A stretch of 62,947 nt of DNA from CAZQYB01 sp964582985 (lineage in GTDB: Bacteria > Planctomycetota > Phycisphaerae > Sedimentisphaerales > Anaerobacaceae), in contig CAZOUM010000008.1 of the NCBI GenBank assembly GCA_964582985.1, positions 1-62,947 on the forward strand. The letters are read 5' to 3'. Made by a program: the position numbers and the translations under genes. The notes under the pieces were generated by a model. The model saw only the letters and a list, made by a program, of their open reading frames with translations. It was not told where the DNA came from and made no database searches. The number at the start of each line of letters is the position of its first letter. Position 1 is the first letter of the stretch. This document shows positions 32,491 to 40,538 of the stretch, piece after piece.

Positions 32491-33195
32491 ATGTACGAGG
32501 AACTCAGAGAAGCAGTTTGTAAGGCCAATATCGAGCTTGTCAAACAGAAGTTGGTAATTTGTAGCTGGGGTAATGTCAGCGGAATAGACCGGGCTGCGGG
32601 CGTGGTAGCTATCAAGCCCAGCGGTGTTTCATACGATGAGCTTATCGCTGATAAAATGGTACTGCTTGATTTGAACGGGAACGTTATCGAAGGCAGCTTG
32701 AGACCTTCATCGGATACACCAACGCATCTTGAGCTTTACAGAAACTTTGAAACTATCGGCGGGATATGCCATACGCATTCGCTAAATGCAACTATGTGGG
32801 CCCAGGCCTGCCGGGAAATCCCGTGCCTTGGCACAACACACGCCGATTATTTCTACGGCCCGATACCCGTCACTGAAGCAATGACGGAAGACGAGATAAA
32901 AACCGATTACGAACTAAACACAGGTAAGGTTATTGTTCGTAGGTTTGCAGGTATGGACCCGATGAAAATGCCGGCGGTATTGGTGGCCAATCACGGTCCT
33001 TTTACATGGGGCAGCACGCCTGTGGATGCTGTTGAAGCTGCGTATGTGTTAGAGCAAATAGCAGCAATGGCACTTGGCACCGTAACGATAAATCCGAATC
33101 AGGGACAAATTAGCGCGCCTCTGTTGGACAAGCACTATTTACGTAAACACGGCAAAAATGCCTACTATGGCCAGATAGACGGCTCTAAAGGATAA
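32491..33195 (+). CDS. araD: L-ribulose-5-phosphate 4-epimerase
   Basis: Class II aldolase-fold zinc enzyme that interconverts L-ribulose 5-phosphate and D-xylulose 5-phosphate. Marks are SWGNVSGIDR, IKPSGVSYDEL, the zinc-ligand run ICHTHSLNATMWAQA, GTTHADYFYGPIPVTEAM and the C-terminal YLRKHGKNAYYGQ, which distinguishes AraD from fuculose- or rhamnulose-phosphate aldolases. At 234 residues it has the usual length. With the AraB-like kinase it completes an arabinose or ribulose entry into the pentose-phosphate route; no classical araA is visible. Confidence 0.9.
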   Translation: MYEELREAVCKANIELVKQKLVICSWGNVSGIDRAAGVVAIKPSGVSYDELIADKMVLLDLNGNVIEGSLRPSSDTPTHLELYRNFETIGGICHTHSLNATMWAQACREIPCLGTTHADYFYGPIPVTEAMTEDEIKTDYELNTGKVIVRRFAGMDPMKMPAVLVANHGPFTWGSTPVDAVEAAYVLEQIAAMALGTVTINPNQGQISAPLLDKHYLRKHGKNAYYGQIDGSKG

Positions 33196-33242
33196 TCATA
33201 AGGCTGACTACCATGGCTGCCGCGTAAGATTAAGGAAGCTGT

Positions 33243-34289
33243 ATGGAAGCCACAAATGCTGCTCTCGGATTAACTCTGGGCATCACATCCGGTGCTTTTT
33301 TGGGTTCGTTTGCCCTTCCGATGAAAAAGATTAAGCTGTGGAATTGGGAAAACACGTGGATTATGTATTCGGTCTGGGCGCTGATTGTGCTGCCCTGGTT
33401 CTGGGCCTTCTTGACCGTCCCGAAACTTATCGACGTATATGGCGCCGTATCCACATCGACGATGCTGAAGGTGTTCCTGTTCGGTGCGGGCTGGGGTGTG
33501 GCCAGCGTAGGATTTGGCATCGGGTTGAAATTGTTGGGCCTGGCATTAGGTATGGCTATCGTCCTTGGACTCAACAACGCTATCGGCGCAATCTTGCCTT
33601 TGATTCTGGACCATCCGGAAGACCTTCTGCAACCCGTTGGTCTGGGTATTACAGCAGGGGTGATGGTAATGCTGCTCGGCATTATTGTCTGCTCGGTCGC
33701 CGGGGCAAAAAAGGAAAAAGCATTAGAATCTGCTCAAGACGAAGCGGCCCAAAAAACCAAAGGCGTTTTCGTTAAGGGGTTGATTATTTGCCTTGTCGCC
33801 GGTCTTTTTGGGGCGATGTTTAATTTTGCACTTATTGCTGGAAAACCAATAAAGGAGCAAGCCGTTTTAGCTGGTGCAGAACCGGTCAACGCTGCAAATG
33901 CCACCCTGTGCATCTCTCTCCTTGGCGGCTTCGTTGTAACACTGATTTACTGTCTGTATTTATATAGCAAGAACGACAGCCTTAGACTATTTGCACAGAA
34001 AGGTTCGAACATTAACTGGCTGCATACTTTTCTGATGGGTATCATGTGGTACGGCGGTGTGTCTATTTATGGTATGGCCGTTTCCAAGCTCGGGCCTTTA
34101 GGTCACTCAATCGGATGGCCGGTTATTCAGAGTATGGCAGTGGCCAGCGGCAATCTTTGGGGTATTGTCACCGGAGAGTGGAAGGGTACAGGTAAGGCAC
34201 CCATCAGCATTATGATTGTCGGGCTGATGCTGCTTTTCATCGGTATTGGGATTATCGGGTGGTCAAGTACACTGCAACAGGGATCATAA
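33243..34289 (+). CDS. rhaT: L-rhamnose-proton symporter RhaT
   Basis: 348-residue DMT-superfamily transporter with about ten hydrophobic segments; the usual RhaT length is about 344. Recognisable runs are TSGAFLGSFALPMKKIKLW, WENTWIMYSVWALIVLPWF, the GLALGMAIVLGLNNAIGAILPLI stretch and GKPIKEQAVL. Probably an inner-membrane importer of L-rhamnose or a related 6-deoxy sugar. No rhaA, rhaB or rhaD is present, so the actual substrate may be the sugar handled by the neighbouring isomerase. Confidence 0.88.
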   Translation: MEATNAALGLTLGITSGAFLGSFALPMKKIKLWNWENTWIMYSVWALIVLPWFWAFLTVPKLIDVYGAVSTSTMLKVFLFGAGWGVASVGFGIGLKLLGLALGMAIVLGLNNAIGAILPLILDHPEDLLQPVGLGITAGVMVMLLGIIVCSVAGAKKEKALESAQDEAAQKTKGVFVKGLIICLVAGLFGAMFNFALIAGKPIKEQAVLAGAEPVNAANATLCISLLGGFVVTLIYCLYLYSKNDSLRLFAQKGSNINWLHTFLMGIMWYGGVSIYGMAVSKLGPLGHSIGWPVIQSMAVASGNLWGIVTGEWKGTGKAPISIMIVGLMLLFIGIGIIGWSSTLQQGS

Positions 34290-34314
34290 ATACTTTAAGC
34301 AGAGAACTGGAAAA

Positions 34315-35463
34315 ATGACGTCACGGGAGAGAGTGCAAAAAACGCTGAATCACCGAGAGCCGGACAGGATACCTGTGGACCTTGGCGGTTCCATAGTTAC
34401 GTCCATTACGAAGAACGCTTATACCAACTTAAGGAATTTATTAGGCTTGAAGGCGACAGAGCCGCAAATTATCGATATTGTTCAGCAGCTTCCAAGAGTT
34501 GAACAAGACCTGAGAGAAGAATTGAAAGTAGACACAATACCGCTTACGCCTAATGCCCCTTCAAATTGGCAATTGAAGATTGAACAAGAAGGAGATTATT
34601 TGTTCTTTTATGATGAATGGGGCTCACGACTTAGGATGCCGAAGAAGGGCGGGCTTTATTTTGATTGGTATGAATATCCAATCAAAGAATCAACAATGGA
34701 CGCACTTAGAAAATTCAAATGGCCTGACCCTGATGACCCTGCGCGATATGAAGGTCTGAGAGACAAAGCCAGAGAGCTTTACGAAAATACCGAGTACGCA
34801 ATTATGGGCAGCGCCCTATCCGGCGGAGGTCTATTTGAACAGCCGCAGCGAGTTAGAGATGCCCCCGAATTTCTTATGGATTTGGTATCTAATGAAAAAT
34901 TCGCTGATGCCCTTATGGAGGGCTTTACAAACTTTTACATACGAGAATACAGTCATTTTCTCGACGAAGTCGGAGATTATATTCAGGTCATTGTTTACTG
35001 GAACGACTTGTCCGGACAAAACGCTCCGCTGATATCACCGGAGCTTTACCGAAAATTAATCAAACCGAAAGAAAAACGCCTCTTCTCTTCAATAAAGAAA
35101 AAGACCGATGCCAAAATATTCTACCACTTGTGTGGGGCCGCTTATGAGTTCATTCCGGATTTGATTGAGACCGGGGTCGATATCTTAAATCCTGTTCAAG
35201 TTAGCGCCAAGGGTATGGACACGCAGAAACTGAAAAAGGAGTTTGGTAAAGATATTGTCTTTTGGGGTGGTGGCTGCGATACTCAGAAAGTCCTGCCGTT
35301 CGGGACCGTTCAGGAAGTAAAGGAAGAAGTAAAGAAGCGAATCGACGATTTGGCGCCCGGCGGAGGATTTGTGTTTAATACCGTTCATAACATCCAGGAT
35401 GGTACGCCTCCTGAGAATATTATGGCTATGTTTGAGACAATATGGGAATATGGAAAGTATTAA
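34315..35463 (+). CDS. Uroporphyrinogen-decarboxylase-superfamily protein, MtaA/CmuA-like
   Basis: 382 residues from the ATG at 34315 (MTSRERVQKTLNHREPDRIPV); the earlier frame overlaps rhaT. Clear paralogue of the protein at 27934. It has YHLCGA (His-x-Cys); the second Cys is not in the NPVQxSA loop (Val here, Cys in 27934) but in GGGCDTQKVLPFG a little downstream. This displacement may alter metal binding. Methyl transfer is the family inference; the sugar-operon setting suggests a role in substrate modification rather than haem synthesis. Confidence 0.8.
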   Translation: MTSRERVQKTLNHREPDRIPVDLGGSIVTSITKNAYTNLRNLLGLKATEPQIIDIVQQLPRVEQDLREELKVDTIPLTPNAPSNWQLKIEQEGDYLFFYDEWGSRLRMPKKGGLYFDWYEYPIKESTMDALRKFKWPDPDDPARYEGLRDKARELYENTEYAIMGSALSGGGLFEQPQRVRDAPEFLMDLVSNEKFADALMEGFTNFYIREYSHFLDEVGDYIQVIVYWNDLSGQNAPLISPELYRKLIKPKEKRLFSSIKKKTDAKIFYHLCGAAYEFIPDLIETGVDILNPVQVSAKGMDTQKLKKEFGKDIVFWGGGCDTQKVLPFGTVQEVKEEVKKRIDDLAPGGGFVFNTVHNIQDGTPPENIMAMFETIWEYGKY

Positions 35464-35524
35464 AGCTCAAACTTATGCAAATATGGCATAACAGATACTG
35501 TGACCAAAAACAGGAGTGACGAAA

Positions 35525-36931
35525 ATGAAGAAGACCACATTTGGAGTAATCGTTGGAAACCGGGGGTTTTTCCCGGACGAATTAGCCAAACAGGGGCGGA
35601 AAAACATACTTGATGTGCTCAAGAAAAACGGCTGCAGGGCCGTAGCCCTGTCTATGCAGGATACTAAATACGGCGCGGTTGAGACTTTTGCGGATGCGAA
35701 GAAATGTGCCGCTCTTTTTGCTCAAAAGGCCGATTTGATTGATGGGGTGATTGTGACACTTCCAAACTTCGGCGATGAGAAAGGCGTTGCCGAGACTATA
35801 AAGCATTCAGGGCTTGATGTGCCGATTCTCATTCAGGCTGAGCCTGATGCCGAAGGAAAGATGAGTATAGCGAACAGGCGGGACTCTTTCTGCGGCAAAA
35901 TCAGCGTCTGCAATAACCTCAGACAGGCGGGTATTCCGTATACTCTGACACAATCGCACACCGTGAAAGTTACCTCCGCTGAGTTCAACAGAGACCTGGA
36001 TGATTTCGCTTCAGTGTGCAGGATTGTCAAGGGCCTTAAGAACGCGAGGTTTGGAGCCATTGGTGCGCGAACAGGTGCGTTCAATACCGTGCGCTATAGC
36101 GAGAAGATTCTTGAGCTTTCGGGAATTTCGGTTGAGACCATAGATTTATCTGAAATACTTGGAAGAGTTGCATTGCTTTCTGATAAAGACCGGCGAGTCA
36201 AAAGGAAGTTGGATGCTATTAAGAAATACGTTTCGACCAAGTCTATCCCAGCGGATAAGCTTTTGAAGATGGCCAAATTCGGTGCCGTGGTGGATAAATG
36301 GGTCAAAGATATGGAGCTTGACGGCACAGCGATTCAGTGCTGGACGAGCCTTGAGGAATTTTTCGGGATAGTTCCCTGTACGCTTATGAGTATGATGAGC
36401 GAGGCGCAGGTGCCGAGTGCCTGCGAGGTTGATATTACGGGCCTGTTAGGGATGTATATTCTGCAATTAGCCAGCGGGACGCCGAGCGCCATTCTGGACT
36501 GGAACAATAACTACGGCGCCAACCCGAATAAGTGCATGCTGTTTCATTGCAGCAATGTGCCGAAGTCATTCTTCAAGAGCTCAAGGATGGACTACCAGGA
36601 GATTATCGCCGGCAGCGTAGGTAAAGAAAATACCTATGGCACCGTGGTTGGCAGAATAGCTGCCGGCAAGGTTACCTTCTGCAGGACCACCACCGATGAC
36701 TCGGCCGGCATAATAAGCACCTATGTGGGCGAAGGTGAATTTACAAATGACAAGCTCGATAGTTTCGGCGGATATGGCGTGATGAAGGTGCCGAATTTGC
36801 AGGCACTTATGCAATATGTCTGCAGGATGGGCTTCGAGCATCACGTTGCTGTAAACCTCTCACAAAAAGCAGATGCAATTGCCGAAGCTTTGGACAACTA
36901 CATGGGATGGGAGGTTTACCTGCACGCATAG
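35525..36931 (+). CDS. L-fucose/L-arabinose-isomerase-related protein (COG2407 type)
   Basis: 468 residues from the ATG at 35525, with AGGAG eight bases upstream; a GTG at 35516 is also in frame. The architecture fits the FucI/AraA fold: a Rossmann-like N-terminal part (KTTFGVIVGNRGFFPDELAKQG), GAIGARTGAFNTVRYSE in the middle, and a C-terminal half with the metal-ligand pattern MSEAQVPSACEVDITG (Glu), AILDWNNN (Asp) and MLFHCSN (His). It may isomerise L-arabinose (the missing AraA step for araB/araD) or a 6-deoxy sugar. Last gene of the plus-strand run. Confidence 0.75.
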   Translation: MKKTTFGVIVGNRGFFPDELAKQGRKNILDVLKKNGCRAVALSMQDTKYGAVETFADAKKCAALFAQKADLIDGVIVTLPNFGDEKGVAETIKHSGLDVPILIQAEPDAEGKMSIANRRDSFCGKISVCNNLRQAGIPYTLTQSHTVKVTSAEFNRDLDDFASVCRIVKGLKNARFGAIGARTGAFNTVRYSEKILELSGISVETIDLSEILGRVALLSDKDRRVKRKLDAIKKYVSTKSIPADKLLKMAKFGAVVDKWVKDMELDGTAIQCWTSLEEFFGIVPCTLMSMMSEAQVPSACEVDITGLLGMYILQLASGTPSAILDWNNNYGANPNKCMLFHCSNVPKSFFKSSRMDYQEIIAGSVGKENTYGTVVGRIAAGKVTFCRTTTDDSAGIISTYVGEGEFTNDKLDSFGGYGVMKVPNLQALMQYVCRMGFEHHVAVNLSQKADAIAEALDNYMGWEVYLHA

Positions 36932-37087
36932 GTGCGCAAAGTACAATCTTTCGCTCGTGCGGACCGAAGGCGGGATGGAGGCATTTTACGGCTTACGCAA
37001 AACTGTGAAATGCAGGCCCTGCCCACGAGAACCGTTTATTCCGGAAGACAAGGCCCCGCAAATCGGCGAGGCAAACAAGAAACCGCT

Positions 37088-38290
37088 TTAAGCTCCTTTT
37101 ATTGGCAACGTGAATCGAAACGTGACGCCGGAACCAGCATTGGGCTCGGCCCATAGATGCCCGTCGTGGGCTTCGATAATTGCTCGGCTGATTGATAGAC
37201 CTATACCCAACCCTTCAGGTTTAGTAGTGAAGAAGGAATCGAAAACCTTCTCGGCTCCCTCAGGAGGCAAACCTTTGCCTGTATCGCTTACGGCAACCTC
37301 GATTGAATTGCCACCAGCCGTAGAGCTTTGAATAGTCAAGTGACGCTGGCCAGCGGCAATATCACTCATCGCTTCGAAAGCGTTTCGTACCAGATTCAAG
37401 ATAACTTGTTCGACCTGGATGCTGTCGGCTAATATTAATGGCATACCTTCGGCAAGTTGGGCCTGTATGGCAATAGCTTTGTGACCTGCCTCTGCTTTTT
37501 CCAGGCTGACGACTTCCCGGATGATATCGTTCACGCCAACCATTGATTGGCGGGGTTCGTGCTTGCTAACTAAACTCCCGACACGACGAATGATTTCGCC
37601 CGCCCGGTTTGCTTGTGCGGCGGTGTGCTCTACTGCAGCTACAAGTTGGCCGGACACGGTCTTATTCTCTTTTATCATCCGTAGGGACCCATCGGCATAG
37701 ATTTGTGTTGCAGTGAGCGGCCCCTTAAGCTCATGTACGATGTCGGCAGCCATCTCCCCAATTGTGATGATACGAAAGACCCGTTCCAGTTCCGCCTGAG
37801 ACCTCCGCGCTTGTTCCTCCGCCTTTCTGCACTCGGTGACATCAGTCCAGTTCGCTACATAATACTTCACTTGCCCCTCTTTTTTTACCGGTGTAGAGGT
37901 TATCTGGACCCGGAATCGGTCGCCATTCTTTTTTCGGAAAAGCTCTTCGGGCTTCTGTGCTCCCTTGTACAGGTCTTGTTCGAAGTCTTTGCTGCTTTTC
38001 TGCAGTGTTTCTTGTGTCCACCAGGGATATGGGGGTCTGCTGCCGATAAGTTCCCGGGACGAAAAACCGGTCAGTTTTTCCATTGCAGGGTTCACATATT
38101 TAACAGAGTTATCCAGATTAGTGACTATTATGGGATGAGGAGAATTGTTCAGCAGACCGGAAGTAAACTGCACGCTCTCGTGGAGCGCATTTTCCATTCG
38201 CCTGGGCCTGAGCTTACGACGCTTAAGCTCTTCCAGCCGCGAGCGTAAGGCTCGGGCCTTCTCGGTTAGCTTTTTGATAATCTCACGCAT
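37088..38290 (-). CDS. PAS-domain sensor histidine kinase
   Basis: 400 residues, cytoplasmic, no membrane segment. N-terminal coiled coil (about 1-35, basic), one PAS domain (about 45-155, PHPIIVTNLDNSVKYVNPAM, then PAC-like VKYYVANWTDVTE), HisKA helix with the phospho-acceptor His in GEMAADIVHELKGPL (about 187), and HATPase with N-box NLVRNAFEAMSD, G1 DTGKGLPPEG and G2 GLGIGLSISRAI. A response regulator partner is not adjacent. Its promoter at 38459-38486 is strong. A similar 55-bp sequence lies upstream of cheD, suggesting shared control. Confidence 0.9.
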   Translation of the reverse strand: MREIIKKLTEKARALRSRLEELKRRKLRPRRMENALHESVQFTSGLLNNSPHPIIVTNLDNSVKYVNPAMEKLTGFSSRELIGSRPPYPWWTQETLQKSSKDFEQDLYKGAQKPEELFRKKNGDRFRVQITSTPVKKEGQVKYYVANWTDVTECRKAEEQARRSQAELERVFRIITIGEMAADIVHELKGPLTATQIYADGSLRMIKENKTVSGQLVAAVEHTAAQANRAGEIIRRVGSLVSKHEPRQSMVGVNDIIREVVSLEKAEAGHKAIAIQAQLAEGMPLILADSIQVEQVILNLVRNAFEAMSDIAAGQRHLTIQSSTAGGNSIEVAVSDTGKGLPPEGAEKVFDSFFTTKPEGLGIGLSISRAIIEAHDGHLWAEPNAGSGVTFRFTLPIKGA

Positions 38291-38458
38291 CCGTGTGTCC
38301 CCCGCCTTCTAAGACGGCAGCCACACCTTCCTAATCCCCCCACGCAGGAGCTATCTTTCTAATGAACGGACAGAAAGGGTGTAGTTTTCCTCTGCCACCT
38401 GGAAAAGATTAATAATGTACATGTTCCCAACGGTATTTTGCCCCCATATTTTAACCGA

Positions 38459-38486
38459 ATTGTATTAGCCGGGAAAAACAAGTCAA
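38459..38486 (-). promoter_or_regulatory. Sigma-70-like promoter of the histidine kinase
   Basis: On the minus strand TTGACT (38481-38486), a 16-bp spacer and TACAAT (38459-38464). The inverted repeat ACTCA-AAC-TGAGT lies just upstream of the -35 at 38508-38520. Confidence 0.6.
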
Positions 38487-38530
38487 GTGAAATTTTGATT
38501 ATTTTTAACTCAAACTGAGTGATTTTTGAG
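38477..38530. repeat. Shared upstream element, histidine-kinase copy
   Basis: About 54 bp (core TGATTATTTTTAACTCAAAC) closely matching 39365-39419 upstream of cheD (core TGATTATTTTTTTACTCAAA). Both include an ACTCA...TGAG-like inverted repeat, better preserved here. Confidence 0.6.
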
Positions 38531-38652
38531 GTCTCCTTCCCAATCGTCCAAGGTCGCGTTCTGAGGCCGGCAGGCTTGTTCCTTGGCCTTTCGGGGCCCG
38601 AAATTAGGTGCAACGCCGGTTGCAAGGAGGAATTATTGCATCACAAGACCTT

Positions 38653-38770
38653 TCAAGAGCCGCCAACGGGAAAAAGCATTTGGGTAAGCAACGCGACTTC
38701 GCCTGGCTTCCAGTCTTTTGCAGCTTTTTTCTTTTTCGCAGCCTTGAGCTGCTGCTCCCCGGCGCGTAAC
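38653..38770 (-). pseudogene. Decayed copy of the small basic protein gene
   Basis: Minus-strand translation LKAAKKKKAAKDWKPGEVAL matches AAKKKKAVKGWKPSEAALL of the intact gene at 39740-39952, but it lacks a start codon (an in-frame stop lies upstream) and ends early at LFPVGGS-stop. The homology and order relative to the shared upstream element suggest a segmental duplication of about 0.9 kb spacing. Confidence 0.65.
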
Positions 38771-38846
38771 TTATCGTTCTCTGAGGGATGCTTTGTTTGC
38801 CTGACCTTGTTTTCGTTTTGTTAAGATGGTAACGATAAGGGCAGTC

Positions 38847-39344
38847 TTATTCTGAGCTTTTCTTTGCCCTCCACAGTTGTACGTCGCTGCCGTCGCCTTC
38901 GCTATAAGATACAATTCCCTGTTCGATATCGAGAGAGACGCTTCTTCTGTTCGTTCCCCCGAGTGCCCTGGCTCTTATCTTCAGACCTTTTTCACGCAGG
39001 AGCTCCACAGTTGATTCGATATTCTCTTTGCAGATGGTGTCATCTTCTCTGTTGAGCACGTTTCCGCCACCGACCAGAGTGATTTCGATGTCGTCATTTT
39101 TTGAACCCAGCCGGGCCATCTTGGCAACTATGGCCTCGATGGCGTCAGCGGTATATTTCGTTTTTTCAACCGTCTTGCTGTCAGGGGCGCTGCCGGGCAA
39201 CATAACGTGCGCCAGCGCCCCGATATTTCTTGCAGCGTCGTAGGCAACAATGGCGATGCACGAACCAAGCGCTTTCGATTGCAATATTACTTTGCCCCGG
39301 CGCGCTTCGACTTGCCCTATTTGTACGTCGATAGTCTTTTTCAT
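38847..39344 (-). CDS. cheD: Chemoreceptor glutamine deamidase CheD
   Basis: Deamidates glutamines on chemoreceptors and can bind CheC. The family catalytic Cys lies in KALGSCIAIVAYD (about residue 28) and the His in ALAHVMLPGS (about 47), with VGGGNVL in the middle and RALGGTNRRSVSLDIEQGIVSYSEG near the C-terminus. The 165 residues match the family length. AAAGGA precedes the ATG. No other chemotaxis genes are in the window, so this is an orphan gene or a component of a system encoded elsewhere. Confidence 0.92.
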   Translation of the reverse strand: MKKTIDVQIGQVEARRGKVILQSKALGSCIAIVAYDAARNIGALAHVMLPGSAPDSKTVEKTKYTADAIEAIVAKMARLGSKNDDIEITLVGGGNVLNREDDTICKENIESTVELLREKGLKIRARALGGTNRRSVSLDIEQGIVSYSEGDGSDVQLWRAKKSSE

Positions 39345-39739
39345 TTTATCCTTTACGGTGGAGCAAACAAATCAAATAAAATTCTGATTATTTTTTTACT
39401 CAAACTTAGCGATTTTCAGTGCCGCAGCTTAGCTCAAGGCCAAGCTGAAAGTGGGAAAAAGCTTGCACACCCCTTGCCGCATTAAGCAGACCCTCGCCGG
39501 GTCATCCGCTTATCCAAACGGCTTGTCACCTCCGTGCAGAACTGTTATCTTTGGCATTGACCCAAAACAGTCCAGCCGCGGCCGGAAGTAAAACAAGGTG
39601 CTCACTGTGAAGATAAGTCATTGCGTCGCCCCCATTTCCGGGGATACCCGACAAAAAATGCGGAGTGTTCCGTGTTGCAGGGACCACGAGCGTATGTCGT
39701 TCTTGCCTTTAGGAACCCGCGAAATGGGGCCCGCACACC
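39345..39739. other. Intergenic region upstream of cheD
   Basis: 395 bp between cheD and the small basic gene. It contains the second copy of the shared upstream element (39365-39419). No further gene, terminator or repeat is clear. Confidence 0.4.
39365..39419. repeat. Shared upstream element, cheD copy
   Basis: A 55-bp match to 38477-38530, about 20-75 bp upstream of the cheD ATG. The -35-like TTGATT is present but a good -10 is not obvious. Confidence 0.55.
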
Positions 39740-39952
39740 TTACGCCCTACCGAGCTTCTTCAGATATTTCCTTGACTTGCGAAGTCCCATTCGCGATGCT
39801 TTCTTCTTGACTGCGTCAGTTTTGCGCCTAAGCTGCCTGGCTATCGCAGAAGTTGGGTTGTTCGGGAAGAGCTTTTTGAGCAGCGCGGCTTCGCTCGGCT
39901 TCCAGCCTTTTACGGCTTTTTTCTTTTTCGCAGCTTTTTTCCTCTTTGCCAT
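39740..39952 (-). CDS. Small Lys/Arg-rich protein, DNA-binding-like
   Basis: A 70-residue protein with a poly-basic N-terminus (AKRKKAAKKKKAVK) and a short helical C-terminal part (GWKPSEAALLKKLFPNNPTSAIARQLRRKTDAV broken by PxSAIAR), reminiscent of Myb/SANT or homeodomain-like helices joined to a histone-H1-like tail. GAAAGGAAGC gives a good ribosome-binding site. A decayed duplicate lies at 38653-38770. Binding to nucleic acid is likely from composition only; the function is unknown. Confidence 0.6.
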   Translation of the reverse strand: MAKRKKAAKKKKAVKGWKPSEAALLKKLFPNNPTSAIARQLRRKTDAVKKKASRMGLRKSRKYLKKLGRA

Positions 39953-40207
39953 CTTGTGCTTCCTTTCGTTAAATGGTCGTGCTTAAATTTGTCCCTCTGT
40001 CCCAGTACTGCAACCATATACAATTTATGAACGGTCTTTTGCGGTGTCAAGGTTTTTTAGCGATTTTCGAAGTAAAAAATATCGTGGATAAGTCCACCAG
40101 TGGCCAAGTGGCATCCGCAGACAAGTATACTGTTACTGAGCTTTACGGGAAGCAACGTTTCGGCATGCTTAATTGTGGTTATGGCAGAGACGGGGGAAAA
40201 CTCGGTT

Positions 40208-40251
40208 GGCCCCGTTAGAGGCCCGAAAGGAAAAGGCTCTAACGGGGTTGG
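40208..40251. repeat. PR-F palindrome at the 5' end of the metX remnant
   Basis: GGCCCCGTTAGAGGCCCGAA...AAGGCTCTAACGGGGTTGG, almost perfectly symmetrical arms CCCCGTTAGAG/CTCTAACGGGG. It abuts the point where metX-like coding sequence starts. Confidence 0.75.
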
Positions 40252-40538
40252 TGTCGTTAGAACGCAGGACGATACGGGTGGTGGAGCCGGATGAGCCTCT
40301 GGAGCTGGACTGCGGCCGGAAACCGGCTCCAGTCGACGTGGCCCACGAGACGTACGGGCAGCTCAATGAAGCAGGGGATAATGTTGTCCTGATTTGCCAA
40401 GCTCTTAGCGGTGATGCTCACGTTGCCGGTTGTAAGGTAGAAAAGAAAATTCCATTGGTTAAGACGAGGCTTAGCCCGGCAAGATTCGCACCTAATCTGT
40501 TTGCGGAACAGGTAATATATGTAACGACGAAAGGCTAA
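40251..40538 (+). pseudogene. Truncated homoserine O-acetyltransferase (metX) remnant
   Basis: The frame carries RTIRVVEPDEPLELDCG, VDVAHETYGQLNEAGDN and VLICQALSGDAHVAG, the N-terminal 55 or so residues of MetX alpha/beta-hydrolases. It then diverges (CKVEKKIPLVKTRLSPARF...) and stops at about 95 residues, against about 380 for a complete enzyme; the catalytic Ser, Asp and His are lost. The start could be the GTG at 40251 right after PR-F. The 3' end overlaps the opposite-strand PilX-like gene by four bases. Confidence 0.7.

Larger units (their letters stand above)
38291..38846. other. Intergenic region with promoter, shared upstream element and pseudogene
   Basis: 556 bp between the histidine kinase and cheD. 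It holds the kinase promoter (38459-38486), one copy of the element shared with the cheD upstream region (38477-38530) and a decayed copy of the small basic gene (38653-38770). Nothing else is recognised. Confidence 0.5.

Noticed and set aside
36873..37091. Small plus-strand ORF at the end of the isomerase gene
   Set aside because: It overlaps the isomerase in another frame, lacks a ribosome-binding site at a start beyond the overlap, and shows no recognisable motif.
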